Shown here: piece after piece, positions 48,506 through 61,800 of the stretch
Layout: each line of letters starts with the position of its first letter
How positions within the stretch are numbered: position 1 is the stretch's first letter
From: Pseudeuparius sepicola
Taxonomy: Eukaryota; Arthropoda; Insecta; Coleoptera; Anthribidae
NCBI GenBank assembly: GCA_963920635.1
Contig: OY987301.1
Span: 16,472,501 to 16,536,500 of the forward strand
DNA: 64,000 nt
Direction of reading: 5' to 3'
Notes under the pieces: model-generated
The model's input: only the letters and a program-made list of their open reading frames with translations
Told to the model about the DNA's origin: nothing
Databases searched by the model: none
Program-made: the position numbers and the translations under genes

Positions 48506-49329
48506 ACTTTTATTAATATTTTATTACTACGTTTCCTAAGTATACAGAAACCGATAAAGACAAAATTAGAGGATTATTATTATTACTATCAGGAACAAAA
48601 ATTTTTCATATTAGTTTACACCCACAAGCACAGAACACAGATGATAATTAATAAAAATGATCTACAAGTGGAGTGGAGTGGAACGAGAAAGTTAGGAGTT
48701 AGAATAGGTTAGCTATCTGTCACATCAAAAATATTTGGGGGAATTAGTTGTTTAGAAAAATATTTTGTTAACCTGGATCGGCGTTATGGCTTGAGCTGAT
48801 AGAGACCTTCCTTTTTTTATAGGTCTGTGCTTAAACTAGTATTTTTATCCTTAAGTTTTTTTTATCAGTGTACTAGTCACCCATAATTCAACCATGGTGT
48901 TCTGAAGAGTTTCTTTTGATGAACCACTCCTTGCTTTTCTTTGAACTCCCCCAGTGACGGATCTACCAGAACTAACCTACAGATTACAAACAAATGTCAG
49001 GCAGGATGAGTATGGCTGGTAGCCCTAGCTGCTGAATCCAGTGAAACGAATAAACAACAACAACTACCTTAACCTTGATATTTTGTGATTGAGACCCTCA
49101 GAAAAATAAAAAACTATTTTTCTGAGTCGACACCACAGATTAAAAAATAGTTAGGTTAAGTTAAATGAGAATCAGAAATCAGACTAATCAGAGCAAGACA
49201 CAGAATCACATCACGATACACGGTGTATCGTGCACAGAATACTATTCTGTGGCCAAGACCCAAGACTGAAAAGTGAATTCACTTATCGGTGTATTATTAC
49301 AGTTTTTAAATTAATTCTAAATATTGAAA
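48506..49329. promoter_or_regulatory. Divergent spacer between twinfilin and TMCO1
   Basis: 0.8 kb between two start codons, so both promoters lie here. It contains the CACGATACAC palindrome at 49207 and a CTCAGAAAAATA hairpin at 49096-49126 whose flanks match at only 6 of 8 positions. The word TATAGGTCTGTG at 48822 equals the tip of a hairpin at 38164. Confidence 0.55.
49199..49240. repeat. 26-bp insert with CACGATACAC palindrome and perfect 8-bp duplication
   Basis: CACAGAAT at 49199-49206 and 49233-49240 encloses CACAT followed by CACGATACAC and its inverse (one extra central base). The tip equals that of the 1.15-kb element at 7983. The right duplication copy also starts another palindrome, CACAGAATA and inverse, ending at 49251. 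Confidence 0.85.
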
Positions 49330-49881
49330 ATGTGGGCCGATACATTATTAATAGTATTTATTTCCATTTGTACTGCGTTTTTGGGGGAAGGTCTGACATG
49401 GTTGATGGTTTACCGAACTGAAAAATATCAAAAACTTAAAGCAGAAGTGGAGAAACAAAGTAAAAGGCTGGAAAAAAGAAAAGAAACTCACGGCGATTTA
49501 CTGGACAAAAATGTTAAAAAGAAAATAGAACGAGAAGAGGAGCGTTTAAAAGTCAACAACAGAGATCTTTCATTTGTTAAGATGAAGTCTATGTTTGCCA
49601 TTGGTTTTGCGTTTACTGCCTTGCTGAGTATGTTTAACAACATTTTTGATGGAAGAGTTGTTGCAAGGTTGCCGTTTTTGCCTCTGGCGTGGATTCATGG
49701 ACTGAGCCATCGAAATTTGCCAGGGAATGACTATTACGAATGCTCGTTTATATTTTTATATATTTTGTGTACAATGTCGATACGTCAGAATATTCAAAAG
49801 CTGCTTGGATTTGCTCCTTCGAGGATTGCCTCGAAACAGGGCAGTAACTTATTTGTACCTAGTGCTGCTGGTTACAAGTAA
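49330..49881 (+). CDS. TMCO1: TMCO1, ER calcium load-activated channel
   Basis: A single uninterrupted reading frame of 183 residues. TMCO1 is an ER membrane protein of the EMC3/YidC-like insertase group, reported to release calcium when the ER is overloaded and to associate with ribosome-bound translocons. A first membrane helix (residues about 4-24, LLIVFISICTAFLGEGLTWL) is followed by a highly charged coiled coil (LKAEVEKQSKRLEKRKE), the conserved FVKMKSMFAIGFAFTALLSMFN helix region, the re-entrant LSHRNLPG loop and the C-terminal ECSFIFLYILCTMSIRQNIQ helix with LGFAPSR. The ATG at 49330 gives the conserved MWADTLLIVF start. Lack of introns differs from its neighbours but there is no poly-A tract or duplication to suggest a retrocopy. 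Confidence 0.95.
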   Translation: MWADTLLIVFISICTAFLGEGLTWLMVYRTEKYQKLKAEVEKQSKRLEKRKETHGDLLDKNVKKKIEREEERLKVNNRDLSFVKMKSMFAIGFAFTALLSMFNNIFDGRVVARLPFLPLAWIHGLSHRNLPGNDYYECSFIFLYILCTMSIRQNIQKLLGFAPSRIASKQGSNLFVPSAAGYK

Positions 49882-52212
49882 ATTGTGATATACTTAAGGC
49901 AACTTTGTATGATTGTTATTATTATACTTTTAAATTCGAACCATATCCCTTTTATTATTGATTATAAATTACTTGTAGAACATGACAAGTAAAAGGGGAC
50001 TTGTTGGATGTTCCATGGTTTCCCCGTGGTTTCCCCAAAGATATAAAAACAATTTTAAATGTCTTTGGGTTTCCCAATCCCTACAATATTGAAAATAAAG
50101 TTGCCACTTGGCCCCTCCCTCGAAGGCTCAGATCTTCTACCAAGAGGTTGCACACTGCTATCCCCATCTGGAGCGGCATATTACTCTACCTGAAAACTTT
50201 TGGCATTTGTCATTAACAAAAAGATTTTTTGACAAAAAAAATACATTTATTGTGGAACTAGAGACAAATATACAAAGAAATATTTTATAAATTATATAAA
50301 ATAAAATACATAAATACAATAAAAGCACATAAAACGATATATTTTACATGTATTACCTAGATAAGAGTATTAAGTAATACAAAATATTACCTAATAGATA
50401 AATGACCCTAAAGGACAAAATAAATTCGAGTTGAGATTTCAGATTCTGTGGTTCAGACTGGCTTGTTTCAAAGGTAATTTAGAAAATATGAGATATTAGT
50501 TTATAAAAATTAAATATGCATTGGAAATTTACAAAAACTGATTTTCACACTAGTAATATATTTTTCCGAAGATCTTGCTATCTAGTTTGTCATTTGTCAG
50601 TGATGTCATACAGAAAGAAACTTTATTATAAGACAGTAGCGAGCGCATGCAAAATCAAGAAAATAAATTGAGTCGTCGATCGCGGTGGAGAATGTAATAG
50701 CTATTAGAACGCACATTTATCCGTTATTCTTTTTTATATTAAATCACCCAAAAAATACAACCTTATTTTTCACAAAATCTGTAACCTTTGGCTAATAAGA
50801 GTATCCATAAACAAGGATGATACTTTTAGGCAAGAAACGAGAACGACACTTTTCCAATATAAAAGTGCCTACATTTAATTCATAAAAAAAAATTGGCGAA
50901 TTTATACAGATATAGTCTTAGAGTATGCTCTCTACAACTGTTAAGATTTATATAAAATAAAACTATATTTTTTGAAAATAAGGCACTCACTGAGTTATAA
51001 AATCACTTTTGTGCCCTACTTAGAGTATGTAGCCTGAAGCGAATATTTTATTTTGATCTTATTAATCATTACATATATATTTTCTTCTTATATTGCACAG
51101 TTATTATAAATAATATAAATAGATTCAATGTTTAACTATACCTAATCATGTACTGGTAACAAAATACATGAATGCATACGTAAATATATTAGATAAATAA
51201 ATGCATATAGAGGTATTTTTATCATACCCATTGGTTACTCAGTCTTCGATATAACTTCTCCAGTTTTGTAATGTTAGTAGTTATTGGGCATCACAAAATA
51301 AAAACATAATTAAAATATGGACTTATTTGTATAATAACTAAACTCGGTTCATACCTACGACACAACTCCCGTCCTTGTCTTACTCATGAAATTTACCTAG
51401 TAAATATTTGTTGCATTGAGTGAAATATTTGGTAGATGATTGTCAAATCTGACAGATAATTTTTCCTGAAGAAGAATGTATGGTGGTAGTTGATAAAATT
51501 ATTTGTATTAAATCGGCATTAAAAAGCCCCCAAGCCAGTCATTAAAAGCTCAAAACGTGTCACTAAAGTAAGCCATTAAGCGCGTTCTAGTCGACGCTCG
51601 AGCACTAGAACAACAATATGTTTCGATGGTAACGCTTTGTTGTCGATGCTCTGAGTGCCCTCCAAGCGTAAACTCTTTTTTTCTATCAGATGGCCTTGGC
51701 GAGATGTAAACAAACCAAACGTCAGATGCGTTCATCGCCCTTAAAACTTGACCAAATATTCAAAAACTGGCCAATAAAGTATTATTGAACGTTTCAGCCG
51801 CTTTGCGGAATTGTTATCTATAACAACGCAATCTTTCAGTATAAGTATTTTGGTCTGTTCGAACATCAATATTATGTCTATGTGTTTTTGAAGAAATTTG
51901 ACCACCATTGCTCCTTATTTGACCAAATCACAGAATGACAAAAAGCTATAAAATTAAACAAGGCGGGGATATACTATGGTGTGTTTCCTTTTTCTTCTTT
52001 GGGTTGAACAACCTTATTAGGATGGTTATTGGGCTTTCTTGTATTATATGAATTATGAGTTTGTTTTGTGATTTACCACTTCGATATCTTTAGTATATGC
52101 TTGTTATTTATATAATTACACATAATTAAATTGGCACGTTAGTTGGCAAAATCGATTTCATCACCACAAATTTCCGAAAACAAAATACATAAAGCGTCTA
52201 TAAAAATTATTC
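49882..52212. other. Convergent spacer between TMCO1 and the xylosyltransferase
   Basis: AT-rich, 2.3 kb. A reading frame at 50001-50216 encodes a Pro/Trp-rich peptide of unknown origin, possibly debris of an element. The CCTTGTTTATG word occurs in inverse at 50810. A patch near 51590-51680 is less AT-rich. No gene is recognised. Confidence 0.55.
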
Positions 52213-54196
52213 TTAAGTGTTATCAAAATCGAGATCTAAATACCTCCGAATATTTTTTAAGAAAATATCTCTCACATGACCACAATTAGAGTTTTCTGCA
52301 GCCTCCAAATAATTTTCCAATGGTTGATAAAACTCTCTATAGATGTCTCCGCCCAAGTGAAACTATTCAAAACATTTTTTTAATAATTTTCAAAAAAAAA
52401 ATCAAATACTTCTTACCTCGTCGAAAGCCTTGTAAGTTGCTTGGAAAACAGGTTGCTTCTCTGAATGGAAAAATCTCCTTGAACCATGCATTACTGCCAC
52501 ACCATAGATCTCCGCTGGCTTACAAACGCTGGTATACATGCAGTGATCTGGTCGGTAGTTGTATCGACAGGAGTAAATATATAATTTACCTAAAAAAAAG
52601 TCCAAACTGAAAATATTTATTTAGTTTGACCTGGACCAATACTAAATTAAAAGACCTGTGCATAGCGATGTTTCAAGCGATCGCCACTAAGACCACACAA
52701 CGAAAAAAAAAAGCGACAGGGTGGTTAAAAACACCATTGTTGCAGAATCTTTTATTTAAAAAAATGCTTGTTTGCTAAGTTTGGTTTGGCACAGTTTTTC
52801 TGAAAACCCTGTATAAAACTAAATAAACGCCGAAAAAAGCTTGTTTTGGCTTCTACAACTTTTATCTGAAACTTTTTTCTAACCTTAAAAATTTAGAAAA
52901 TAAGGGGGGGGTGCGAGGGTGGTGTAAAAGTATACGTGATCACATGGTACAAAAATGTCTTATTAGTCTTTCTTTATATTTGAAATCATATTGAAAGATG
53001 TCCATACTTCAGAAGATACGCACAATGTAAACTTTTGCATATTTCGATATAAAATATTTACCTGGATGGTAATGAAAAATGATATTGATAATATCCTGGT
53101 CTCCCCAAGTTATTTTCAACTTGTACTTCTTGTAAATCGGCACAACATACTCGCTCCACTGGAAATTCCTCATTCTAGTTAGGTTCATCAGCATCACTCC
53201 CGAATTTACGCCTAGTTGTCCATAGTATGGGTGTTTCGCAAATCGGTTGTACCAACCGACATTTGTGTCTTCATGTTCCGGGGCCAAGGCGGCCATTTGG
53301 GTTCTGTTGAACTTTTTAAAATACTCCCAAATGCTTTCGACCGGTGTCAGAAATAATGTGTCTGTGTCCATGTACAAGATAGAATCGACATCTTGCAAAA
53401 CATCCTAAAAAATACTGTAACTATAAAAAGAAGGTCCCTTCGGTTTCGTCTAGAACTCACTGGCAGAAATAGTCTTTGTGCTGCACATGGTTTAAATAAC
53501 TTCCTCCATTCTTGTGCGTTACTTTCAGGGAAAGTTAGAGGTAAAACAGTAAAACCAAAACCATTATTTGTGAACAACTGCCATTCTCCCAACTAAAAAA
53601 ATCATTAATAAATTTAATAGCAAAATACAACTAATAATGTGTAAACCATTTCCTTGAAGCTCTCTATTAATTTTTCTTCTGCAACAACTATAAAATTGAG
53701 TCTTTCCTTGCTAAACATCAATGCCGACTTCAACATGTTAAGAGTTTCGTCAAGACGATTTCCGCAAGCAACTACTGCTACAACTATATCATTTCTGCAA
53801 GAAAATTACTTTAATCCTTAATAAGATGATATTTTCTGAATAGCATATAGCTTTATCGTACTATACACCAATAGCACTCTCTCGTTTTCATCTTTCCAAA
53901 AGTGTTCCATTTGGCAGGAGCAGCTAAGTATTTGGCTGAATCGAAAACAAAAGATGGCTACTGGTCTAACTGCGTGGCCTTTACGATGGTGCGACTTGGT
54001 ACACTGTAATGTTGATACTATTTCAATTATACCTTTTCAAGTTAAGTTTTTGGGGTTCAGTTGTTATTTCTTCCTGCCTTGGAGCACCCTTGTGAATACT
54101 AGAAGCAATACTTATCTGCCTAATACTGTACCAATAAAAAAATAGCAAAATTATCGATAACACTAGACCGAGTTGAAGGTACGTGTAAAGTTTCAT
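52213..54196 (-). CDS. GXYLT1: Glucoside xylosyltransferase (GXYLT1/2, fly shams homologue)
   Basis: Six exons in transcript order: 54033-54196, 53647-53794, 53461-53592, 53062-53404, 52417-52589, 52213-52362, giving 369 residues. The enzyme adds xylose to O-glucose on EGF repeats of Notch in the secretory pathway; in flies this tunes Notch signalling. It is a type II membrane protein: [20 protein letters not shown] forms the start of the anchor. The GT8 fold shows [37 protein letters not shown], the metal-binding DxD in [12 protein letters not shown], then [19 protein letters not shown] and [15 protein letters not shown]. The final exon [11 protein letters not shown] is less conserved. Joins are all GT-AG and in phase. 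Confidence 0.95.
52629..52790. mobile_element. Left part of a CTGGACC-family element, in xylosyltransferase intron 4
   Basis: CTGGACCAATACT at 52631 is followed by AGACCTGTGCATAG, TTTCAA-CGATCG-CACT and GACAGGGTGGTT, in the same order as at 4289-4420, at roughly 80% identity by eye. No right end was found. Confidence 0.75.
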
Positions 54197-55890
54197 TATT
54201 ATTATTTGTTATAGAGTCCAAGAAGGGACTTTATTAAATAAATATTTATATGTATAGGGTTTAGTTTGTTTACATTTTCACATTTTGACGTCTTGTCTTA
54301 TCAGATCATTGAGGTACCTCAATTGACATATTACCTCAATGGGTAGCTCATTGTGTCAGATATGTGTCAGATAAATAACCTAAAAACAAAAACACAAAAT
54401 GTGACTGACGTAATTCTGACACTTCGACCTAAGCTTGCTGTTTTATAGATCATTTGTCGATAGAATGGAATGGATTCAATAATAGTTCGACTTTAGTAGT
54501 GTTCACTAAGATTAGTTTACAGGAAGGTTAGGGTGTTACCCTACTCATAAAAAACAACTGTTCTTCTTCTCACAGCTTCATGAATTCATGACTAAAAAGC
54601 AAAAAAATCCCGTTGCAGCAATTTACGCAGAGCGGTCCTCAATGGTGAAAAAATTATTGGTATTCGACAGATGTAAATTAAAACTAGAGTGGAGGCTATA
54701 CCGTACTTTCACCGTTTTAGTAGGCATAGGGGAATAGGCCGCGCGTCGCCGTGTGTCCAGCTAGGTTTGTTAGTCGTTGGCGGGGGGAGTACACAGTAGT
54801 CCCGCACCGCTTATCAGTCGAGTTTTGCGAGCAAAAAACACGCCCCGCCCCCCGCCAACGACTGACGAACCTAGCCGAATACACGGCGGCGCGCCGCCCT
54901 ATGTATACTAAAACGGTGAAAGTACGGTATAGGAGACTTTGGCTTTGCCATTGTTCGGATATATTTTTTCAATTAAAGAAGACTAAATGTAATTTTTTCA
55001 TGTATTCTGAAAGAACTTATTTCATAATATTTAAAGTAGGTATATTTGGTAAGTTCTTTCAGAATACACAAAAATTGCTTTTTGCAACACACCCCACAAT
55101 TTCAATAATTTATTCAGCTCTTCTTTAATTTAGAAAATATATCTGAACAATGGCAAAGCAAAAAAGAGTCTTCTATGTAGCCTCCGCTCTGGTTTTAATT
55201 TACATATCTGCCCAATATAATTTTTTCACCATTGACGACTGTTCTGCCTAAATTGCTGCAAAGGATTTTTTTGCTTTTCTATATCATTCAAAACAGTTAG
55301 TTCTTAGAATCATTTTAAATAATAATTTTTAATTCTCAGAGCTACTTTTTGCTCAAATACGCACTAAACACATAATATTATAGTTTTGCAATAAGCATAC
55401 TTTCTTTGGTGAGCTGCAACGAATAATGCTTGCTTGCTTTATCCCCGCATTTTATAAACTGCATGAATTTTAAAGTTAAAATGACGCAATATCATTCTTA
55501 GTGTCAAATTTTCATACTGCTTTGATTACTCCCTCAAAAATGTATCTGCAAGTCTATGATACAATATCCCTCATAGTTTTTTCCTGCTTATGAAAAACCA
55601 ACTGAAATTTCAAGATGACATTATGACATTAATGATTGCAACAACTCTTCTAATAAAGGAATTTTGGACCTAACTTTCCTATAATCTAACGTCCGTGTCC
55701 GTGAAGTGAAACTAACCATAGTGAACGCTAATAAAGTCGTATTATCGAATCGATTCCATTCTATCGACAAATGGTTGTTTTTTTGCAAGGTTTTTCAATA
55801 CTTTTCTGCATTTACAAGGTGCAAAAAAAGTGAGGTTAGATTGGGAAACGTCAGTTCTCCAAAATCCCTTTTATAAAAATTTTCTTAAAA
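54197..55890. promoter_or_regulatory. Divergent spacer between xylosyltransferase and GCN1
   Basis: 1.7 kb between two start codons. Nearly all of it (54449-55773) is a foldback element, leaving about 250 bp before the minus-strand gene and about 118 bp before the GCN1 ATG. Promoter elements must lie in those short flanks or in the element. Confidence 0.6.
54449..55773. mobile_element. 1.3-kb nested foldback element
   Basis: Outer arms (CATTTGTCGATAGAATGGAA at 54451 and its inverse ending about 55771) and middle arms (TTACGCAGAGCGGTCC with TGGTGAAAAAATTAT and inverse at 55225-55255) pair. They enclose a GC-rich inner inverted repeat at 54691-54935 (GTACTTTCACCGTTTTAGTA and inverse, with TAGTCGTTGGCGGGGGG) and a small hairpin at 55003-55068. 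No coding sequence. Confidence 0.8.
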
Positions 55891-58800
55891 TATGGCAGAT
55901 GAAGAGGTAAATTTTATCACGTGTATAATCGAATTCACACCGTTTATGAATGACAACTTATTTTCATTTATTTCCTCTTGATTTTAGCTAACCAAGGCGC
56001 TCAAAGACCTCCACATTAGGATACAAACCCCCAGTTTCAAAGAGCGCAAAGAGGTTATTCAGAATGTTTTATCTGTTTTAACCAATCCCGGTAAGAATTC
56101 AACAATGCTAAATAAATGGTCAAATATTTAATTAATCAAAATGTTCTAGGTATAAACGAACCAATAGTTAAGGGGATATGTAGAATCGTATCTCTTCTAC
56201 TTCATCGATACAATAACAACCCTTCTCAGCAACTTGTGCGGGATCTTATTACAGGATTACTGAAGAAACACACAGAAACTACCGTAAAATGTCTTACTGC
56301 CGTGTTGGTGGACATAGGTACCCAGTTGAAAAATACTGTACCCACGTAAGTGATCCACATCTTTTTTATAGTGTACCTACCACCTGTGCATATGTATTGC
56401 CAGTGCAAGGTGCTATCCGGCTATTCATTTTCAGAAAACATTTCTTTAAGCCTATAGTAATTTTAATATTAATATATTTCAGATCAAATACAAGCCGAAC
56501 TGCCCTATTTGCTCTACACTGGACAACACTACTTTTCGAAATTGGATTTAAAGAAAAACCTGATATTTTCAAAGATAACATGTCACAATTTGTGGAATTG
56601 CAAGCTTATTTATTAACTTCAGTAATAGCTTTTGGAGATTCTCAGAGATCTAAGAAGGCTTACAATTTGGTAAGTAAATGTACTTATTATTGAGTATCTT
56701 CTGGAAGTCTAAATGTGTGGTATACCTACTTAGTTTGGTTCAGACTTTTGTCATGTTTTGTGATGTTGAAATTTCTCTCTGGCATGCCATTTTTTATTGA
56801 CACAGGCTATAGACCGGGAGATAGTGACAGATTTTTGGACGTGATTTTACTCAGTATGCCTTGCAAAGGGCATTATGTGGCACATATTCTCACAATAATA
56901 AGGTATGAATCAGAGAGTCATCCTGGGTTCTTCATGTGAAAAACTGAGTTTTCAATTATTCGGAAAATATGCGTTTTCATATGATTTTATACAGGCTGCC
57001 ATGTGTTTTATAATGAAGTTCAAAATAGAAAATTCCTCGGAAAACCATAGGCATACTGTTAGGGTGGGTCCAAGATCACGTGGCAATAATAGCCCTTTGG
57101 ACCCACCCTAACGGTACGCCTGGTTTTCCGAGAAATTTTTGTATTTTGAACTTCATTATAAAACACATGGCAGCCTGTATAAAATCATATCAAAACGCAT
57201 ATTTTTCGAATAATTGAAAACTCAGTTTTTCACATGAAGAACCTAGGATGACTCTCTGATTCATACCTTATTATTGTGAGAATATGTGCCACATAATGCC
57301 CTTTGCAAGGCATACTGAGTAAAATCACGTCAAAAAATCTGTCACTATCTCCCGGTCCACTAATAAAGAGTCCTTGCTGTAATACAATAAACTTTTGGTT
57401 GTTGCTGGTTGCTGGGTAATGAAACAGGAAGACACTATCCCTAATATATATTTTAAAAGAATAATGCAAAATTGAATAAATTGGAGATTGAAGAATAAAA
57501 TATTTCACAGTATTTCAAAACATTGCAAATTCATGGAAGCATGGAAAAAATCATAAGTAACAATAAGTAAGTTTATGAGAAAGTCTAATTTAAAATTTAA
57601 TGAGCCTAAGATTTATATGCATATAAATAGCAGTATCCATTGCATTCTAGGGTATTGTTGATCTTCTCTTAATAAGGAGCTACTATAAAAAATTTTAGTA
57701 TTTTGACAAATTTTAAATAACTAAAAAATATGACTTGTGATAACTCTATTAAGGAAAAAATATGTATATATTTCAACCCTTTTATTAAACGACAGAGGGA
57801 AGTAATTTACATCCATATCGCCACATGAGTGGTTAAAACAATGTCCGTCAAATCGGCTTCAATAGCTGAGTTCGGCAATGGTCCTCCATTCGCTCTTTAT
57901 GCTCCAACAACAATAGGTTGCCATATAAACCATTGTTGTCGCAGCAAAATGAGCAAATGGAGAACTAATGCCGAACTCAGCTAATGTTTTAAAACTTTGA
58001 GCAAAAAATGATTACTTACATTAATTTACATTATTTATACATGCCTCTATCGGTTTGTTTTATTGCTTTTCCGGAGTATTACGTAAAAATTTGATTTTTC
58101 GTTTATTGCTCTTCCTTGAAATGCGAAAAACAAAATTATTTCATCATCATCTTTTCAGAGAATATTATTGTCACTCAATTTCTAAATTTAGTTTCTTCTT
58201 TTGGAAACCTACAAATCAGCAAAAAATCAGAGAATATCGATAAAAAACAATATTATTTGGCAAAAAATTCTACCTATTTACTCACATATGGAACTTAATT
58301 TCACAATCTGGATGTAAAAGTCTCTTCGGATTTTTACAATGCTTTACCAAGCATGTCTTTTTTAATCTCGTAAATATGAACACGAAAAGTTATTAATCAT
58401 ACAAATATGTATAAAGAAAAAAATCGCAATTAAAAACTAAAAACGCATCTCTTAAAAAAGCATGTCTGTGACTTATAATGATTTTACCGGCGCCTTCAAA
58501 AACTTCAAATAAATAATTTTATTCATACTGTATAAAAAAATTAAACAAGCATAAGGTAGCCACCATTCAAACTGCTAATATAGGGTTAAAAATGGCGGTG
58601 AATGTCATCTCTTTTCGTTCCTTGCGCCATTACCATGTGCATTAGGTTAGGGCAAAGCGGTATATTTTAATGTACAGGTATGTGGGATGCCGAAATTAGT
58701 TGAGCTGTGCTTTATGTTAATATTTTCAGAATTTGTGAAAAATTTTAATGTGTAATTCTGTTTTAGCTAAACAACTCACTGAATATTGTTCCTGTCAGTG

Positions 58801-61800
58801 AGAATTTATACCTAGATGCAGTAAAAAGTGGTGAACAAAATCAATACCTAGTTGTTTTAGCATCATATCTGGTTAAAAGACTATCCGAGAAAAACAGTCC
58901 TGCCCTCCAAGAATTTTTGGTAGATTTAAATTTTCTAATTTGCTGTCCAACATTTTGTCATGCTAAACCAATTCGCAGGTTCCACTCGTTGACTCTTTTA
59001 TCAAAAACTTTGTGACCATAAAGACTAGGCCTTCGCCGAACATCGTGAAGGCCTGCTATTTCCTATTGGACCAAACCAACCAAGATCAGTTTAAAAATAC
59101 GATTTTACCAGCACTGCAGAAGTCGATGTTAAGGAGTCCGGAAAACATATTGGAGTGTGTTGGTTTAGTGATATGCGGAGTCAATATAGATTTAAGTCCA
59201 TATGCTATGGATATTGGAAACAGTTTAATAGGTAGTAATCCCAATCTTTCCACTAAAATATTGATTGGCTTGTTTCGATTTATTAATTTCCAATAAATTA
59301 CATAAACATTTTAGCAAATCTTCACTCAAAAGATGACAAAGCTAGATCAGAAGCAGCTACGGCTTGCAAGCAACTTGCAACAAAAATAAGAGACCCAGTA
59401 GCAATTGGCAATTTAGTAAAGAAAGTGTTTGACGTGTTCCATGGTTCTGATGGAAAACTAACTCTTGTCGTTCACAAGATAAGTGTCTTACAGGTACTCA
59501 TTAAACATTTCCGAAGTCGTCGGTGTATTTCTAAAATTCTATTATGTTTAAGGGTGCTGGAAATTTGAGTTACAATAATGTTCCTGCAGAATCTATTCAG
59601 GAACTTGTTACAAAGACTGCCAATCATTTTTATAAAGTTTTGGAAACTGAGGTTCATGAAAGAACTTTATGTCATGGTCTTGATATGTTAGCTCTATGGA
59701 CTAGTAAGCTTACTAAAGAAGTGCCAAAGAAACTTGTCGATGATTTCAAGGTATTTATTAATCTAGTTAATAATAATACAGAATATATAATAAAATAAAT
59801 TTTTAACGGATTTTGGGATAAACTGATTTCGGTAAATGACAAAGTGAACCAGCATTCAATATCTAATGGATTGCACGGCTTAAGTTAATTTTTAACCAGC
59901 AGTAGCCAGTATAATGTATACCATCTAGTTAACTCTGTCAGAAACCGAAAACACTGAAAGTATAAGAATTTGGCCGAAAGTGGCCGAGGTATGCAATATT
60001 ACAGGTATATAATTCTATATTCTAGAATGGAATGGGTTTAAAAACAACAACTCCGCTAGTAAAAATATCTTATATTCAATGCACCCTTTCAACGTTCAAT
60101 TCCAAAACTATATCAGAAGCAGTTCCTCTGATACCGTCTTTATTAAAATCTGTAGAAAAAGCAGTTTCTCAATCTACTCAACCAGTTCTCGTAACAGAAG
60201 GCTTGTGTGCTTCGTTAATGCTCTTAAAAATATCTGAAGCTAAATTAGAGAAAGAAAATGGATTTTCCGTTATGTGGAATGCTGTGTTTGACATGGACAA
60301 GCAGATATTTTTCGCAGAGAAGTACTTAGCTACTTGCAGTGAGGATAGTAAGTTGCATGTTAGCTGAAGTAACGATTTTTTTTATTTTTAACTGATTTCA
60401 TCATAGGTTTAGTGTACGTTATGCGCTTAAGTGAAAAACTACTAGTCAGTTACCCTGAAAAAATGTCGAAAAAGGCTGAACCAATTTACAAGGCAATTTT
60501 ACATTGTTGCTTGTATTCTTCGACCCCTGTACGTAGAAATTGCTTGTGCTTCCTCAAAAAAATTGTCGCAAGCCTAGGGGGGACAAGTATAGCTTCAGAG
60601 TTACTAAGAGAACTGCAAATGTTCCTGGAAAAAAATAAGATTCAACACAGAGAAGACAACAAAGACAATTCGGAGAACGGTGTTGTTTCCCCGCACACTG
60701 TCGTCGACTGTATTACGACTCTGTGTTCGTCACCTGGACTGACACCAGAAGATGTTCAAACTATTGCGATCGAAGCACTGCTACCAAGCCATCATCCTCT
60801 TGTGAAATCATTGGCGCCCGATCTGTGGGTAAAAGTGGTCAAACATTTTAATTGCAAACCAAAGGATCTTATAGCGCAGAGGGCGGACCATTTTAGGAAG
60901 GTGTTTGTTAAGGACTATAGAGACACACAGGTAAGCTAAAAATATACAGAAGTGGTTGTTTAAATATTTTATAAAATAAAAACATGTAAATTTGTCTGTT
61001 GCAACGAATTTAATACCCAAGATAAAATAAAATGCTTGTTTGTTGTGTCCCTTTAATTTGACAAGTTTATATATTACCATAAATTATCTTAAGAAAAATC
61101 TGTGTCAAAAGCAAGCAAGTACATTTCGGTATATTTTGGTTTGAGTTTGAAATGAAATCCATGTATAGTTGTAAGTAAGTAAGCATACAACATTATGGTT
61201 TGCGACTGAAAAATTCAGTCTTGGAAAAGAATGTAATTATAGATGAATGCCTCTTGTTGTATAAAAGTATAAAAGTGAACTAGGGTGGATCCTGTACATT
61301 CCTTAAAAAAGAGCGAGATATAGAATAAAAATATACATGCATAATATATATAATTATTTCTCTTGAACAGATCATTCCGTAATTCCAAAACAGTGTTTGT
61401 GTTCCTGCAATTCACATAATGGGAACGAAAGAGAATTTGTTCACGGAAAAAGAACGTAAAACCTATTCCCTATGTTTTCATGTACTAGGGCACAGAATTG
61501 CCACAACGTGTGGCTATTCTATGACTAGGGCCATTCCAGATCGCAAACAATGTAATTATGATGTTATGCTTTGGTCTGTAATATATTTTTGGTCTAGGAA
61601 CTACATACACAAAATACAAAAATCTACTGAAAATTTTAAGTAGTTTTTCTAAAAGTTTTCCTAAAAATTTAACTAAAAAATATATTTTGTTTTATCTTAT
61701 TGAGAAATTTATAAAAAAAGAATCACTAAACCTATTAAAAAATAGTTTAGTTTTTATTTTGGGTATTAGCCTTGTTTATAACAGTTATAAACAAGGGTAT

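Noticed and set aside
49096..49126. CTCAGAAAAATA palindrome as an excision scar
   Set aside because: The flanks match at only 6 of 8 positions, too weak to count with the others.
49330..49881. TMCO1 as a processed retrocopy because it lacks introns
   Set aside because: There is no poly-A tract or target duplication, the frame is intact and strongly conserved, and the gene has normal spacing to neighbours.
50001..50216. Small gene downstream of TMCO1
   Set aside because: No recognisable family, no start context, and overlapping frames give similarly meaningless peptides.
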